Assembly (NCBI GenBank): GCA_961205875.1
Contig: OY540812.1
Coordinates: 15,872,001 to 15,936,000 of the forward strand
Length of the DNA: 64,000 nt
Origin: Sialis fuliginosa
Taxonomy: Eukaryota; Arthropoda; Insecta; Megaloptera; Sialidae
Direction of reading: 5' to 3'
The translations under genes and the position numbers were made by a program. Under the pieces are notes generated by a model. That model was not told the origin of the DNA and did not search any database. It was given only the letters and a program-made list of their open reading frames with translations. Below are positions 12,384 through 24,720 of this stretch, one piece after another (position 1 is the stretch's first letter; each line of letters opens with the position of its first letter).

Positions 12384-13599
12384 AGTGTAGGTATGCACAA
12401 AATGCGACAATTTATGGCAGAAGTACGTAAACTAAGGGGCACGACCAATGATTCAAAGAGTGTGATAACGGCCATGATTTAATTTTAACTCTAAGAAATT
12501 TAATTTAAGACGAAGTTACGCTCAAGATTATCGGATGTTATCAGAATTGAGAGTGATGGTTTCATCAATTAAATCGATACTGGACAAAATTATCAGTGAT
12601 TAACAAGTCCATATGTCCCATGCATTGAGTTAAACCTATTTATACAAAAGTCAAGTGTTATGTTTTTCACAAGTACAGATTTGTATTTTTATCAAGTTCT
12701 TTAATTGATGTGCTTGTACGCTGTCGTACAAAACACCATTTACAGTTGCTTTTATCCATTTTATTTTCATAAACATGTACATGTAGATTTCAAAACAGAG
12801 TCGGATGAAATCGACCGATAGTCAAATCATGAATCGAAATAATTTTAATTTATCTATAGTTATTAATATTATAATTAACAAATGTAAAAATTACGAATTA
12901 CATATGTACATAGATATAATAAAACGGGTTAAAAATATTCTGAACAAGACATATGTATACTTAATCTCTGTTGTCTATACGAACAGTTCTTATTCGATGC
13001 AACTTTTCTATTTTAATTACTTGTAGATTATATTTATTCCTATTCGTATTTTCATATCGAATGTTCCTTGCGTGTATCATATCGATACACTTAAATTTAT
13101 ATTATCTTAATTCACGCTATGATAAACATCATAAATAAATGTAAAATTCCGAACAAAATAAACACCTTTAACAATTCATTTGCAAGAAGCAAAAGATTAT
13201 TGTCATACCAACTCTAGAAAACAGATTCAACCGTAAATCAAACGGATGTATCTTGTTTATGAACCTATTCAAGTCGGGCATGCTATTTCATTTATAGAAC
13301 GGATATTATAATGAAATTGAATGTCAACCCGAGCTACATTCACCTTCCGAGTTATTTACGGTTTTATCGCACGATGAAAATATTCAATGCATTTTCATCA
13401 ACAGTGTTCGATTTATTATTAATTACCTATGATTTTCCCTCGGGCAAAATAAATTCATCTACTCTTGTTGAATTTTAAGTGTTTAATCATATTATTGAAC
13501 TTTTTTTATAATTGTATAGTTATAGTATATTTCGTAATCAATGATTCTTTGAAAATATATTAATTTGCCTTTACTACCTATACAGACAAACAAATATAC

Positions 13600-13735
13600 G
13601 TTTGAAACACATCCAATAGAGCCCTGAAGATATCCAGTGCAATGTGCGATGAAACATTGGCCGATAAAATCATCAAACCGACGCGGCTTATACCCAGAAG
13701 CCTAAAAGCTTATGAAACGCATAATCACTTTTTGG
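13600..13735 (+). mobile_element. Retroelement fragment with CTGAAGA...GAAAC motif, copy 1
   Basis: Contains CCTGAAGATATCCAGTGC, then GATGAAACATTGGCCGATAA, then CGACGCGGCTTATACCCAGAAGCC. This matches in order, in the opposite orientation, the copy at 25.6-25.76 kb. Repeats of this type are common in insect retroelement ends. Confidence 0.6.
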
Positions 13736-14223
13736 GTCAAGAATTAGAAATATTAAGTTATTGAACGAAAACAGTATAGCCCCAGCCTTTACACCATATT
13801 GTTTCTTACATTATTGTCAGATGTATGCGAAATAAAAATTAGCATGAAGTATAGAATAAATTGTAATTGTTTTGTGTTTTAATTATTTATATATTTATAG
13901 CCAACTTAATGTAGGTCTTCAAATAATATAATATTTTCTTTAATTTTGAAAATAATTTTAAATAAGAAGTTACCTGCATTAAAATGGCTTTAAACAATAC
14001 AAAATCAAAATGTTTACAGTATACAGACTCTGTATTAACGCAGTACCTACTTAATTATTTTTTACAACTTCAGAAGTACATATTTTTTTTATATTTGATA
14101 GTGCCCTCAGAATAAAAATTATACTGCTATTGAAATCTTAGATAAAATATCAATATAGTATCTAACATTGCCAGGGTCGGATTTTTGAATTGATACATAA
14201 ATAAACTAATGCGTTCGAACCAG

Positions 14224-14560
14224 GCCTGTATGCGGAAACGAGACTAGCTTAAATTCGGACGAGACGAGACTGAAACGATAAGACTGAAACCGAGTTTTCA
14301 AGGATTTATCAATAGGTGTAATTTTACTATTTGACGATTTTATATCAATCCTTAAATAAAAAAATATTTTTGTTTATTACATAACAAGAATAAATGGAAA
14401 AAATACTTTTTTAGAAAAATATTCAGACAAAACCAAGACTTTTCTCGGTTTCCGTCTCAGTCACTTGTACAAAATGAGATCCAAACAAAACCGGTTCAAA
14501 TTTTTTTGAAACGAGATTTACCTTACTCTCGTCTAGTCTCGTATGCGTTTCAAATCTGAG
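14224..14560. mobile_element. GAGAC-rich MITE (family D), copy 1
   Basis: Repeated GAGAC, CTCGT and GAAACGAGAC blocks occur in inverted arrangement, starting CCTGTATGCGGAAACGAGAC and ending in CTCGTCTAGTCTCGTATGCG. Related pieces occur at 29.73-29.85 kb and around 36.47-37.18 kb. Confidence 0.55.
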
Positions 14561-14714
14561 CAACAATAAGACAAAAATGATAATTAAATAAAACAAACCA
14601 ATACAACCACACTGATTCGCAGTCACAGAATATTCTTTCCTAGCTGCCGTTCTGTGATAACTGTAAATAATTCGGGCAAGACATACACTAGTGTACGTAC
14701 TATGTGAAATGTTT

Positions 14715-15430
14715 GGAACCACTTACAGGTGCATTTTTAAGTTAAAGTTAAAATATAAAAAAGTGTCAAGTTATACTAATTGAGATCTATATTTTGACAT
14801 ACCACATGCCTAGATATTAAAATAAAAAGTTCTATGACGCCCCTCCCTATAATTCCAAAATTTAAAATTATATTGTTGACTTTAGTATTTGTCGTTGGTA
14901 GTCCCACCAAAGCCTCGTTACAAAATTTTTTTTAGATTTTTTGAGCCGGTAGTTACAGAGTTAGAGTGGGGGGGGGGGGGGCAGAATAAAATACTGTTTT
15001 TAGCCCCCTACAGGCGCCATTTTTGAGTTAGAAAAAAAATAAAAAATATGGTCAAATCCTATTAATTGAGATGTACATGACACACATCTTGGTATACAAT
15101 TTTTTTGTTTTTTTGGATTTGCATTAAAGCCCCCTACAGGCACCATTTTTGATTTAGAAAAAAAAATAGAAAAAGGGTCAAATTCCGCTTGTTTGGTTAT
15201 ACATTTTAACGTGCCACATGCCTTGGGACAAAAAACAATATTTTTTTACTTAGCTTTAGCTCCTTATTGCCCCCCCCCCCCCCCCCCCTTAAAAATTATT
15301 TATTCTATAAATTTGTACATATTTCAAGTTTCTGGTTTATATAGTTTACGAGCTATTTGGCTTTGAGTGAAAAGGACGGACGGACGGATGACAAAGTGAG
15401 ATTAATAGGGTTTCTTCGGAACCCTAATAG
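14715..15430 (+). repeat. Three diverged tandem units plus GGTTCCG-type repeat tail
   Basis: The phrase CTACAGGCRCCATTTTTGAGTTAG, followed by an A-rich run and ATTAATTGAGATGTACAT, recurs at about 14722, 15005 and 15130. The block ends with GGACGGACGGACGGATGACAAAGTGAG and GGAACCCTAATAG, a common insect retroelement tail. It includes G14 at 14968-14981 and C19 at 15270-15288. Confidence 0.6.
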
Positions 15431-15974
15431 AAAAGAGTCCCCGCAAAACGAAAAAAATATAATTATCCGTTAATTTTATAATTCAGGTTTTGATTTTTGA
15501 GATTAAAAATAAAGAATAACTTTTTTAGCTAGTAATATAACGGTTCGATATTTCTGTAGTGAAACGATATCAGAATATATAAGGATAATGAAAATGTTAT
15601 CTAATATTTAAATAAATTAGGGTTATCAACGGGATTGTTTAGAAAATATTGCGCGTGCGTATAAGTTAAATAAAACAGCAGTACCTAAACAATTATATCT
15701 CATGTTTTTATTTGTGAAAGTATATATCAAAAACATTATATAAATTAGATCCAGTAAAAAAATAGTTATCAGGAATATAGATTATTAAGAAAAAGTTAAC
15801 TTGATAAAATTTCAATTATTATTTTCCAGGAACACTTGTTAATTAAAGAAGAACGAAAATAGACTTATAAAAAAATGATGGCCATTAAGTAGTTAAAAAA
15901 TCAGTTATGCTTTACTAAGCAGCATTCTAATAAATGTGATACAGGTAAAATAAAATAAAAATTGGGTTAGACGT

Positions 15975-16690
15975 AAATTTAAATGTACTAGCTATAATAG
16001 CTATAAATACATTTGTCTAAACATAAATTAGCGCATACTGATGAACGTCCTTTTAAATGCGACCAATGTAAATACAGTTGTATATGGACAAGTCAATTGA
16101 TAACACATAAATTAACACATACGAACAATCAAACCTTTAAATGCAACCAATGCGAATTTAGCTTTATAGGTGTACATTATTTAATACTCCAAAAACTAAA
16201 ACATACTAGTAAACAACCTTTTAAATCTGGCAAGTGTGAATATAACTGTATAAATAAACATAATTTAGTAACTCATAAATTAGCATTAATTAACGAACAA
16301 TTCAAGTGCGACCAATGTGAAAATAGTTGTATAGATAAAAATCATTTAATACATCATAATCTAATGCCGTGTTTAGACCGAAAAAAACAAAAACAGCAAC
16401 ATCGTGTCTTTTTGACAAAAGTGTAATAAACCCTATGCATTTTTAAATACGATGTGTTTTCAAACACCGTGTTGCTGTTTTGTTTTCTTTGGTCTAAACA
16501 CGGCATAAAGCATACTATAAAGAACCATCTTTTAAATGTGACAAGTATGAAATTAGCTACAAGTATAAATGTCATTTAAATGCAATTAATGTGAATATAA
16601 GTCTACAGAGATACGTCATTTAGTAAAATGTAAATTAACACATATTAAAGAACGACCCTATAAATGCAAAGTGTGAATATTGTTTTATTG
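15975..16690 (+). pseudogene. Decayed C2H2 zinc-finger array
   Basis: The clearest frame (16013-16426) has finger-like blocks with the linker-and-core pattern KLAHTDERPFKCDQCKYSC, then FKCNQCEFSF, then FKCDQCENSC, with HKLTHT-type histidine ends. Some fingers have lost ligands, for example FKSGKCEYNC lacks its first Cys. There is no ATG upstream in frame. A degenerate finger precedes it in another frame (KFKCTSYN). More pieces (SFKCDKYE, KLTHIKERPYKCK) follow at 16525-16670 in shifted frames. A 141-bp MITE interrupts it at 16365. C2H2 arrays are usually nuclear DNA-binding proteins, but this copy cannot encode one. It is probably a pseudogene of a multi-finger gene or a processed copy. Confidence 0.8.
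16365..16505. mobile_element. 141-bp MITE with TAA target duplication
   Basis: The left end TGCCGTGTTTAGACC and the right end GGTCTAAACACGGCA are exact complements, flanked by TAA on both sides (16362-16364 and 16506-16508). Three-base TAA/TTA duplications are typical of PIF/Harbinger-type MITEs. The arms continue through AAACAGCAACA and TGTTGCTGTTT. It sits inside the zinc-finger pseudogene. Confidence 0.88.
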
Positions 16691-16896
16691 TATTGTATTT
16701 ATAGTCATGCTTATCAAATTTTATCATTATCTCAGTCCAATGTGTAGTTTTTCCTCAATATTGCTTCCAATGTCACAAAGTTATCCGGCACAACACAAAA
16801 GCAAGATAGAAAAAGCATCATAGTATACTCACAATATATTTCATTGCATTGTTAATATTATTGTATACTGTAAGAACCATTCTGGTAAATTAATAT

Positions 16897-17213
16897 CCAG
16901 TACTATAAAGGAGCTAACAAAACTTATTAGCTAACAGGCACTTTCAAATGGGGTATCAAACCTATATGAGAGTTCCCTTGAAATATCATGAAAACATTTT
17001 TCTTGCATGTGTAGTCAGTAAGTTAACACCAATGGCATTGAAATAGTTGTGATATTATGAAAATTATTTAAAATGGTCAGTCACCAACTGTGTTGTAATA
17101 AATTGAAGTATCACTAATCTAAATTTGAAGACAAATCCATAGATAGTAACAAAGAATTTGTTGGAAATGCTTGTTCGTTAACAAATTTTGTTAGCTCCTT
17201 TATTATACCAGAC
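16897..17213. mobile_element. MITE family B, complete copy
   Basis: The left end CCAGTACTATAAAGGAGCTAAC pairs with the right end GTTAGCTCCTTTATTATACCAG. The interior shares blocks with 1.8-2.05 kb, including GTATCAAAC, GGTCAGTCACCAA and AATAAATTGAAGTA. About 317 bp, non-coding. Confidence 0.8.
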
Positions 17214-17219
17214 ATAAAT

Positions 17220-18090
17220 AAAGTATTTAATCCCATCATATCTCATTATTGTAATACAGATCATTTTGGAAGCATTATACAGGAAATAGAACTGAATTGA
17301 ATCCCATTTCCATAAGAAAAATGTGGAGTCCTTTAAAATAACAATAATATATTATCCTGTATGTTTACAATTATATGTGGGAAATGTTAATTTTTTGTAC
17401 TTGATACTCCATTTTCTTTAGCCAACAAACACAAATTTCTACAAATTAAAAAATACAGGACATATTCAATAAAACAATATTATGGTATTTCTATTTGCTA
17501 TACTAATCTCTTTCCAAGGCATTTTTTGCCTTAGAAACCAAAAGCGCTAAGAACTTATGCATCAACCTAATATATCCATCTAAATCATTAAACTGCTATA
17601 AGTTCAGATCTTGTAGGACTTGAACTCTATATGTGACATAAAGAATAAAAATTTCGAAAAATTGCACATGAGAAATGTTATCACTAAAATCAGAAGCCAT
17701 CAAATTCAGTACGTTTGGTCACTATTTGTAATATAAATCAGGGATGGCCAACTAAATTTGTGATGTGTTCTACCTTTTTCCTCAAAATGTGACATATTCT
17801 ACATAAGAAACTTATAGAAAAATGTTATTTATTTATATTAAAATCCAGAATTAAAATCAATATTAAAAATTCAATCAAATAATCGTGAGCGACTTGTTTT
17901 TCACATTTGATAGTGAAAATTGTTTTATACAAAACCATGGGGACAGAAAATACAAAGGGCAGACAATTTATTAAGGTATTATTCAGGGAGAAACAAGGTA
18001 CGCTATACATATGTTAGAAAAGGAAAAAAAAGTGTACTATAAAATAAGATGGCCATGGTATAAATAAAAATAAAATTTGGCAACATTGAG
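17220..18090. other. AT-rich non-coding stretch
   Basis: No convincing exon or repeat terminus was recognised. It lies downstream of the last mib1 exon seen and would be mib1 intron if the gene continues to the left. Confidence 0.4.
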
Positions 18091-18096
18091 TATATA

Positions 18097-18110
18097 TTGC
18101 GCATGCGCGA
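18097..18110. promoter_or_regulatory. NRF-1-like palindrome
   Basis: TTGCGCATGCGCGA contains the TGCGCATGCGC palindrome bound by NRF-1/Ewg-type factors. It is conspicuous in AT-rich DNA downstream of mib1 exon 4, possibly inside an intron. Function is inferred from the motif only. Confidence 0.35.
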
Positions 18111-18921
18111 CTTTTGTATTCCCGATGACAGCTACATATTATGTAATGTTTTGATGTGATAACGTGTACTATTATTTGCAGCTGAATTTGTTATATATTA
18201 TAAGTTTATAATTAAGAAATAGTTTTTATTATTTTTATTATTCTTTGAAATTAAAAGAACAATATATTCAGCACATACGATTTTTAAATACCGCGGCAAT
18301 TGTCAATATTTTGCTGCGTTGTCATAGCTAGTACCATGATATTTTTTATCAGAAAATAAGTTTTTATTTTACTTATAACTTAGAAACGGGGTGGTGAAAA
18401 TACTTGAGATTTTTTATATTAACTCCAATTATATTAATTTAGTTTTTCTCAAAATTTCATAAATTTCTTGATCTTCCTTCGCATAAAATTATTTACTTTT
18501 TCATTGAAAATCCGCTTAAAATATCGTAATCCCTATACTCGCAATGTTACATTTTTTATTTTATTTTAACGATATCTTCGCTCACAGATGGTCAATCATT
18601 TTAAGATTTTGAATGGAGCTTCTAATAACCTTTTTTTAGTTTTTTACAAAATTTGAGCTTACTCTTGAATCTTTTAATTTTTCCGAGAAATACCTTAATA
18701 CTTATAACCGGTACATATAATAAATTCAGGTACAAGATTTTGAAATCAATAAAATAATAGTTAATAAACAAAAAGGTAAAACTCTTAGTACTTTAAAAAT
18801 ATACATATATAATTTTAATTAATATTTTGTGACAGAATATTTCAATTCATGCATATGTTTATTTCCTGTTCCTTCTATAACTTTTTTATTTATTATATAT
18901 TTTCATTTAAATAACACTCAC

Positions 18922-21635
18922 CTGTAAACTGGGATGACAGCTAAGTTCTAAAAGTGTTTTAACAACTCCAACATGTCCTTTATTTACTGCAATGTGCAAT
19001 GCAGTTTGTCTTCGCTTATTTCTAGCATTTAAATCAGCACCTGCTTTTGCTAACAGCTCCATTACAGCTGGTTCATCGCCAAAAGCAGCATGATGTACAG
19101 CACGATCACCATCTTTATCTTCCATCTCCACATCAGCGTTATATCTCAATAATACTTTTATAACTTCTAAATGACCGTTTTGGCTAGCTGCTTGTAACGC
19201 AGTATGACCAGCAAATACACCGTTGACATCAGCACCTGATGTTGACCCTTGTTTTAAGTTATCCTCACATTTTTGAGCATCACCATTAGCAGCCATTTTT
19301 ACAAGTTCTTCATTAACATCACCAGATACATGTGTTTCGAATAATTTCTTTAAAAGTGCATTTAATCTTTCACCACTAGAATTACCAGGCACTGAACCGT
19401 CAGAACCAGCGACTTTAGTAACTGCAAGAGGATTATATGTCCAAGACGTAGAACATACTTCCACTTTTAAATCATTGTCATGATATATTTGTTGAACTCG
19501 ACCGATTTTTCCCAAAGTCTGTAAACAGAAAGTTATATTATAAATAACTAAAAAATCTAAATTGGCTATGACATCTTTTTGTGATGCAACTTCTGTAAAT
19601 AACAATTACCAATTTTCTATTCAAACCTAATAATATTCTAGCTCTCTAAAATATAAGCATACTATTATTAAAACTTCTGAAATCTGATGAAAAATACCCA
19701 TAATCAAATTAAAAAATTTTATATTTTTAATTTTACAAACTCTCTTCTGAAATCACAATCAAGAGTCCTAAACTGTAGTCCATACATTAACATTATTATT
19801 TATGACCTTACAACTGATTAACAAATCAAAATTACTACATGCTACTTTACAAAATGCAAGTTCTATCACTTGATGCCATTATGAATGTGAAGAGAATATT
19901 ATATTTAGCATACAAACCAAATAAAGTAAATGAACGTAGTATAAAAGTAAATATACTTCACAAAGATGAAAAATTGCATTTTTGCACGTCTTAAAGTTAA
20001 TATGAACTTAAAATAAAACTAAAAGTAAAAAAATAAATAATCTTACAGGTGTCATTGCTTCTGCCCATTCTCCATGACCTCTTTGAAGCATTTTTATTCT
20101 TTCCAAATCACTACATATTTGAACAACATCACCAACAGCAAATTGTTGTTGCGGAGTCTCATTTATTGGAGCTGCTGCTGCAACCTTTGTTAGAACGGCA
20201 GGGTTAAATGTCCAACGGTTCCCGCTTTGGTAGGATACAACAATGTCATTGTCCTCGTCTATACCTACGACAGTGCCAGTAGATCCAAGACACTCAAACA
20301 TTCCATCTGTCCAACCACCGTGACCATGTTGAAGTGATTGAACAATTTCAAGTTCTAAATCAATTTGAACCTAAAAAAAAGTTTATCATTTTCATATTTA
20401 TAACTAAATAATCCAATACAGATTAAAGTATTTTTACCCCCTAAATTGGCATTTCTAAATAATTAAAATATATACATACATAATTTGTATTATTTACAAG
20501 TAACTATTTTACTACTTTTGTATAAAACAATACTTAAAATTTTTAATACTTCTAACTTTTCTATTTTTGTTTTAAGCTAGCTAATAAAACTAAACCTGTA
20601 ACATATTACTGAAATAATAAATATTTACTTGATCTCCGATTTGCAATAACTGTTGACCTGCTGTACGACCTGGTCCATGTTCACCCAATAACGGTAAATG
20701 ATCTCTAAATACTGTCTGTCCTTTAGCATCATTTACAACTTTTAAATCTGCCATACCTTCAAAACCAACACGATATAAATTTTTAGCTCCATTATCCCAT
20801 ATAACATATGCAGCCGATCGTGGGCTTGCAGATGACCAATCTTGAATTTCATTTATTTTTCCTCTGCGCCCATTCCCGCCATCCTGATCCTCCCACTGCC
20901 AGTCTACACCACGTACAACACGTGCACCAGGAAATATGCCACGAATTGCAATCTTCTTACTTTTACGACGTGGCTCTAACAAAGTCCTCTCACTTCCAGG
21001 AGTGGTGATTCGATAGAAACGATGACGCATATGATGCTTTTCACCATGATAACAAATCGAACATAAGTCATAATTACCACATTCAGCACATTTCCATCGT
21101 ATACCAAATATTGGTTGCTGACGACAAGTATCACACATTGTTCCTTCGTGTCTCACGCCAGTTGGAGCACTATCTAATATTCTTAAATCAAATGCTCCGG
21201 AACAACGGTAATTTGCAGCCGTTCCGTTATCCCACACTACAACAACTTCTTCAGGAGATTCAAAATTACGAACTGTTCCAACATGTCCTTCTCCACCATC
21301 CTAAAAAAATATTATAATTTAAAATAACACAAACAAATATAATTGCATTTCGATTGTACTAACTTTTTATACTTAATCAATTTTACAAAGAATTATAAAT
21401 AACTATACATTTTAAATATTTAAATTGATGTAAACAAATAATACAAACAACTAATTTATATTATAAAATCTACAAGTGTTAAGAAAATGATATTCTCGTA
21501 AAAATAATTTTTGTATAATATAACCTGCTTTCCCCATTTCCAATCTGGTCCTCTAATTACACGAGTTCCTACACCTTCCATCATAAATCGTGTTGAACGA
21601 GCTGCAAGTACAGACCCTGTTGTCACTGGTTCCAT
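18922..21635 (-). CDS. mib1: mind bomb 1 E3 ubiquitin ligase, N-terminal 568 codons (four exons, 3' part not found)
   Basis: Coding exons: 21525-21635, 20629-21300, 20047-20370 and 18922-19518. All junctions are GT-AG and phase 0 (37+224+108+199 codons). Mib1 ubiquitinates Notch ligands at the membrane and drives their endocytosis in the signal-sending cell. Domains: first MIB/HERC2 domain about residues 14-80 ([12 protein letters not shown], then [10 protein letters not shown]); ZZ zinc finger 88-135 with C93, C96, C108, C111, C117, C120, H126 and H130; second MIB/HERC2 about 157-230 ([18 protein letters not shown]); two MIB repeats across exon 3 and early exon 4 ([16 protein letters not shown]); ankyrin repeats from about 438 ([21 protein letters not shown]). 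The start is the first ATG in the MEPVTTGS frame, just before the domain. Exon 4 ends in a clear CAG|GTGAGT donor. The remaining ankyrin repeats and RING fingers were not found downstream, so the annotated protein is partial, not truncated by mutation. Confidence 0.96.
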
Positions 21636-21960
21636 GCTTAAAGTATTTTATTAACTCAAAATAATATTTAAAAACTAAATCTTATTCTAATGTACACATA
21701 CACACATTCGCTAAAAACAGCGTTGACATTTGAAGAAAGTGTAAGCATGCGCACATTCAGATTGTAGATGAATGTCAGATTTGAAATTCTGGTACTGCCA
21801 ACCACAGAATAATAAGAAATGACACGTTATTTTTTTGTAACTACTCGATGACAGTTCCAGTTGCATCAATCAGAAAACAGAATACAATCACGTGATCCTA
21901 CATACATCGACCAATCACAGAACAACTTACGTATATTTGAAACGCCACCTATATATTTTT
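21636..21960 (-). promoter_or_regulatory. mib1 upstream region with NRF-1-like half palindrome
   Basis: Directly upstream of the mib1 start codon. It contains GCATGCGCAC (21745-21754), a close match to the NRF-1/Ewg core, within about 110 bp of the ATG and in a locally less AT-rich segment. No clear TATA box was seen. The transcription start is not determined. Confidence 0.35.
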
Positions 21961-22682
21961 TAACCTATATATTATTATAACAAATAAAACACAAAATTGG
22001 TTAAATATCTTTTAATTTTATATTATTAAATATTTTAAATGTAAATATTATATGACATGTAAATTAGAGACATTAAGATGTTTCACTGCGAGTAAATAAG
22101 TTCATACACTGACACTTACCGGAAATAAATCAAAATCCGATTTTGTTATATAGCAGGAAATATGTAGTATGTGGATATTTTCAGAATCTGAAAAATAAAT
22201 TATTTACTTTAATTACCTGTGTTGTAACTTAATTAATAATTATCGAAGTTTATAAAAAAGGGAGTCGCTATTTGCAAGACTTGTGAATAAATATCATTAA
22301 TGCGGTTTCACAATTCGATAAATTGAAATATACATTAACGTTATTAAACAGACGAAAAAAACAATAATATGTAATCAAATACTTACGTTAATAGGTATTC
22401 AATCATAGATAAATAAATATTCAATTAAAACTCAAATATAGTCACTATTTACATGATTGCCATTACATAATTTGGAGATAAAATAAAATGCAACAACTGT
22501 TTTAATTTTAAAATTAATTGCATAACTTTGTAAATAACATAAGAAGAGGAAATAAATTTTATTTATTTGGAAATCATCCATGAAAGCATCGACTTATTAC
22601 AAAGTGTGTGTGTGAAGCCCTTAACAAAGTGTTTACTTATTCTTTTGTAAGTAATTATTTTATTTATATTATTGATTGGACC

Positions 22683-23251
22683 ATAAGGTACAGGCACCAG
22701 TCATGGATATGACCCCAGTAATAGTTATTTTTTAATTGATGTACTGGATTAAAAATATTTGTTGATATTTGAATAATACAATTTCTGAATATTAATCTAT
22801 ATACATTTAACTGTCTTACAGCGTGATTTGATGACAATCGGCCAATAGATGTCAAAATGGTGGACATAAACTAATTATTAGTATAATTTATTTATTAATT
22901 ATTATATTATCATAGCAATTACTTTAGATTGTTTAAAATTTGACGATTCCTTCTTTTATAACTTTTGTGTCGTAGTACTTATCATTTTGTCATCATTAGT
23001 AAGTGTCCATCACTACGTGCTCATTACTGGTTTTACTTTATCCATTACTGGAAAAAAAAAACAAAATAAAAAATTATAATTTAAAAAACAAACTATATTT
23101 GTCGACTTTGGTAATTAAATTGATTAAAAAGAGTTAAGTACTGGTTTTATTAGTAACATGAGTTCATGGTAATTACAAAAAAAAGCCCGTCAATCACAAA
23201 AACAGTACACCTTGCTCTTTATAGCGGCGATAACTGGTGCCAGTACTTTAT
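22683..23251. mobile_element. MITE family A, full-length copy 2
   Basis: The ends ATAAGGTACAGGCACCAGT and ACTGGTGCCAGTACTTTAT are inverted. The 569-bp length and interior match the copies at 36.5 and 63.8 kb, for example CCCCAGTAATAG, TGACAATCGGCCAATAGATG, GTGTCGTAGTACTTATCATT and TAGTAACATGAGTTCATG. No coding capacity. Confidence 0.85.
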
Positions 23252-23727
23252 ATCTTAAAGTGTATAATTGTAATATATCATATAATTATTATATTATTTG
23301 TAATTATTTATTTAATGCTTGAATAACTCTTCAGTAAATTTGCATTACAACAAAAAACGATTACATAATTATACAAATCTCATGTTTAGCGACATAGTAC
23401 TCTGGAACTATAAATTAGGTACATAAATTTCAGATTGCTTTTAAAATGTGAGCTATATAGTCTAGTTTTGATTTAAAATTTCAAATCATTTTGATCAATA
23501 GTTTACTAGTTGCAGTCGTTTATGTAAAGTTTATCAAAATCACCAGGATAATATATAAATAATTTGTTTATAACTTTTACTTTACATTCCATTAAAATCT
23601 AAAATGGCTTAAAACCTTTATTTTAATACTAAATGTGTTTTTAATTTACCAATGTTATTAAGGGGCTATTCTAATTCTTCAGGTCAATAAAACTAGCTTT
23701 TTATTTATTTATTTTTTCTAATTATAG

Positions 23728-24720
23728 ATGGTGCAAGTTATGATGGCGATTCCTATGCAGATTTTGGAGCTGGTGGAACAGATGGAGCGAGTTTCTTTGC
23801 AGTAATCGTGTCCCAACGTCAGGGTGGGATAGCGCCCCATAGGTCGGTTATTTTTTTACTTTAAACCACATTGAGCCTATGGTTCGTGGTCTTATATAAA
23901 GTGTGTCTAGTATTGTACCTGGTCCAACGTTTCATCCAAACCCTGAGCGGTCCTAGGGGCTTCCGCAAAAGTTCCGCCGCTGGCAAATGACGAAAGAATA
24001 AATGCGAGTGTATTTATAAGTGTATCGTATTCCACCAAACGGATAAGTTGAAGGAAATCTGTTTGACATACGAATTGAATTTTGGTATTTGGGGGGGGGG
24101 GGGGGGGGGGTGCGTTATGTTTAACAATTCATCCGAGTTAATGATTTCCGACCCGCCTGTGAACCTTGTCTGTTAGTTTAGGGTATTGAAGACCCGTTAT
24201 CGGACATTGTTGGGCTCTGTTTAGTGCGCGAATTATTGGATGTCGCCCGTGGCCCGCTGCCCAAAAATTGCCCTTCCCTGTGGTAGGCTGGGGCTTAGAG
24301 ATAGGGATGCAAGAGGCAGACTGTTGATATTTTTTACGTCAACGGACCTTAAGCTAGATAAACACGATAAGTAATCTTGTCTAGGTGTCCTTATGCGATA
24401 TTTCACTAAAATGTGATATATAGTGATCGTATCGCCGAAGGTACTAGCGAAAAGACAGTTATCTGCTTATTTTAGCTGGAGAAGGTCTTAGGCGATGTCT
24501 GCTTTGAGCATCTGGGCAGCACCAGTAGTTTACATTGACAATGTGTCACGCCTAACAACATGCAGGGGGGCTGTTAGGTGTCACACTCCTACGCTACGTC
24601 TAACTACCATTGCACAGAGGCTGTTAGACGTCACATCCACCTTACACATCACAATATAATCTATGTATATCTCTATATGTATATATCTATGTATTTCAGG
24701 TTCCTTTAAGGAAGGACTGC
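23728..24720 (+). other. Orphan exon-like start followed by a retroelement-like insert
   Basis: A pyrimidine-rich tract and AG at 23726-23727 precede an open frame. It reads GASYDGDSYADFGAGGTDGA, a Gly/Asp-rich sequence unlike the surrounding AT-rich DNA, then runs into different sequence. From about 23810 the DNA is GC-richer, with CCAACGTTTCATCCAAACCC, a G20-type run near 24092 and two TGTTAGRYGTCACA blocks near 24.57-24.64 kb. These suggest part of a mobile element. I recognise no protein family. Confidence 0.3.

Noticed and set aside
14423-14722. 99-residue minus frame
   Set aside because: Falls across the GAGAC-rich MITE and its edge. No domain or splice support.
20808-21317. Plus-strand frames opposite mib1 exon 2
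   Set aside because: Antisense shadows of a strongly conserved coding exon.
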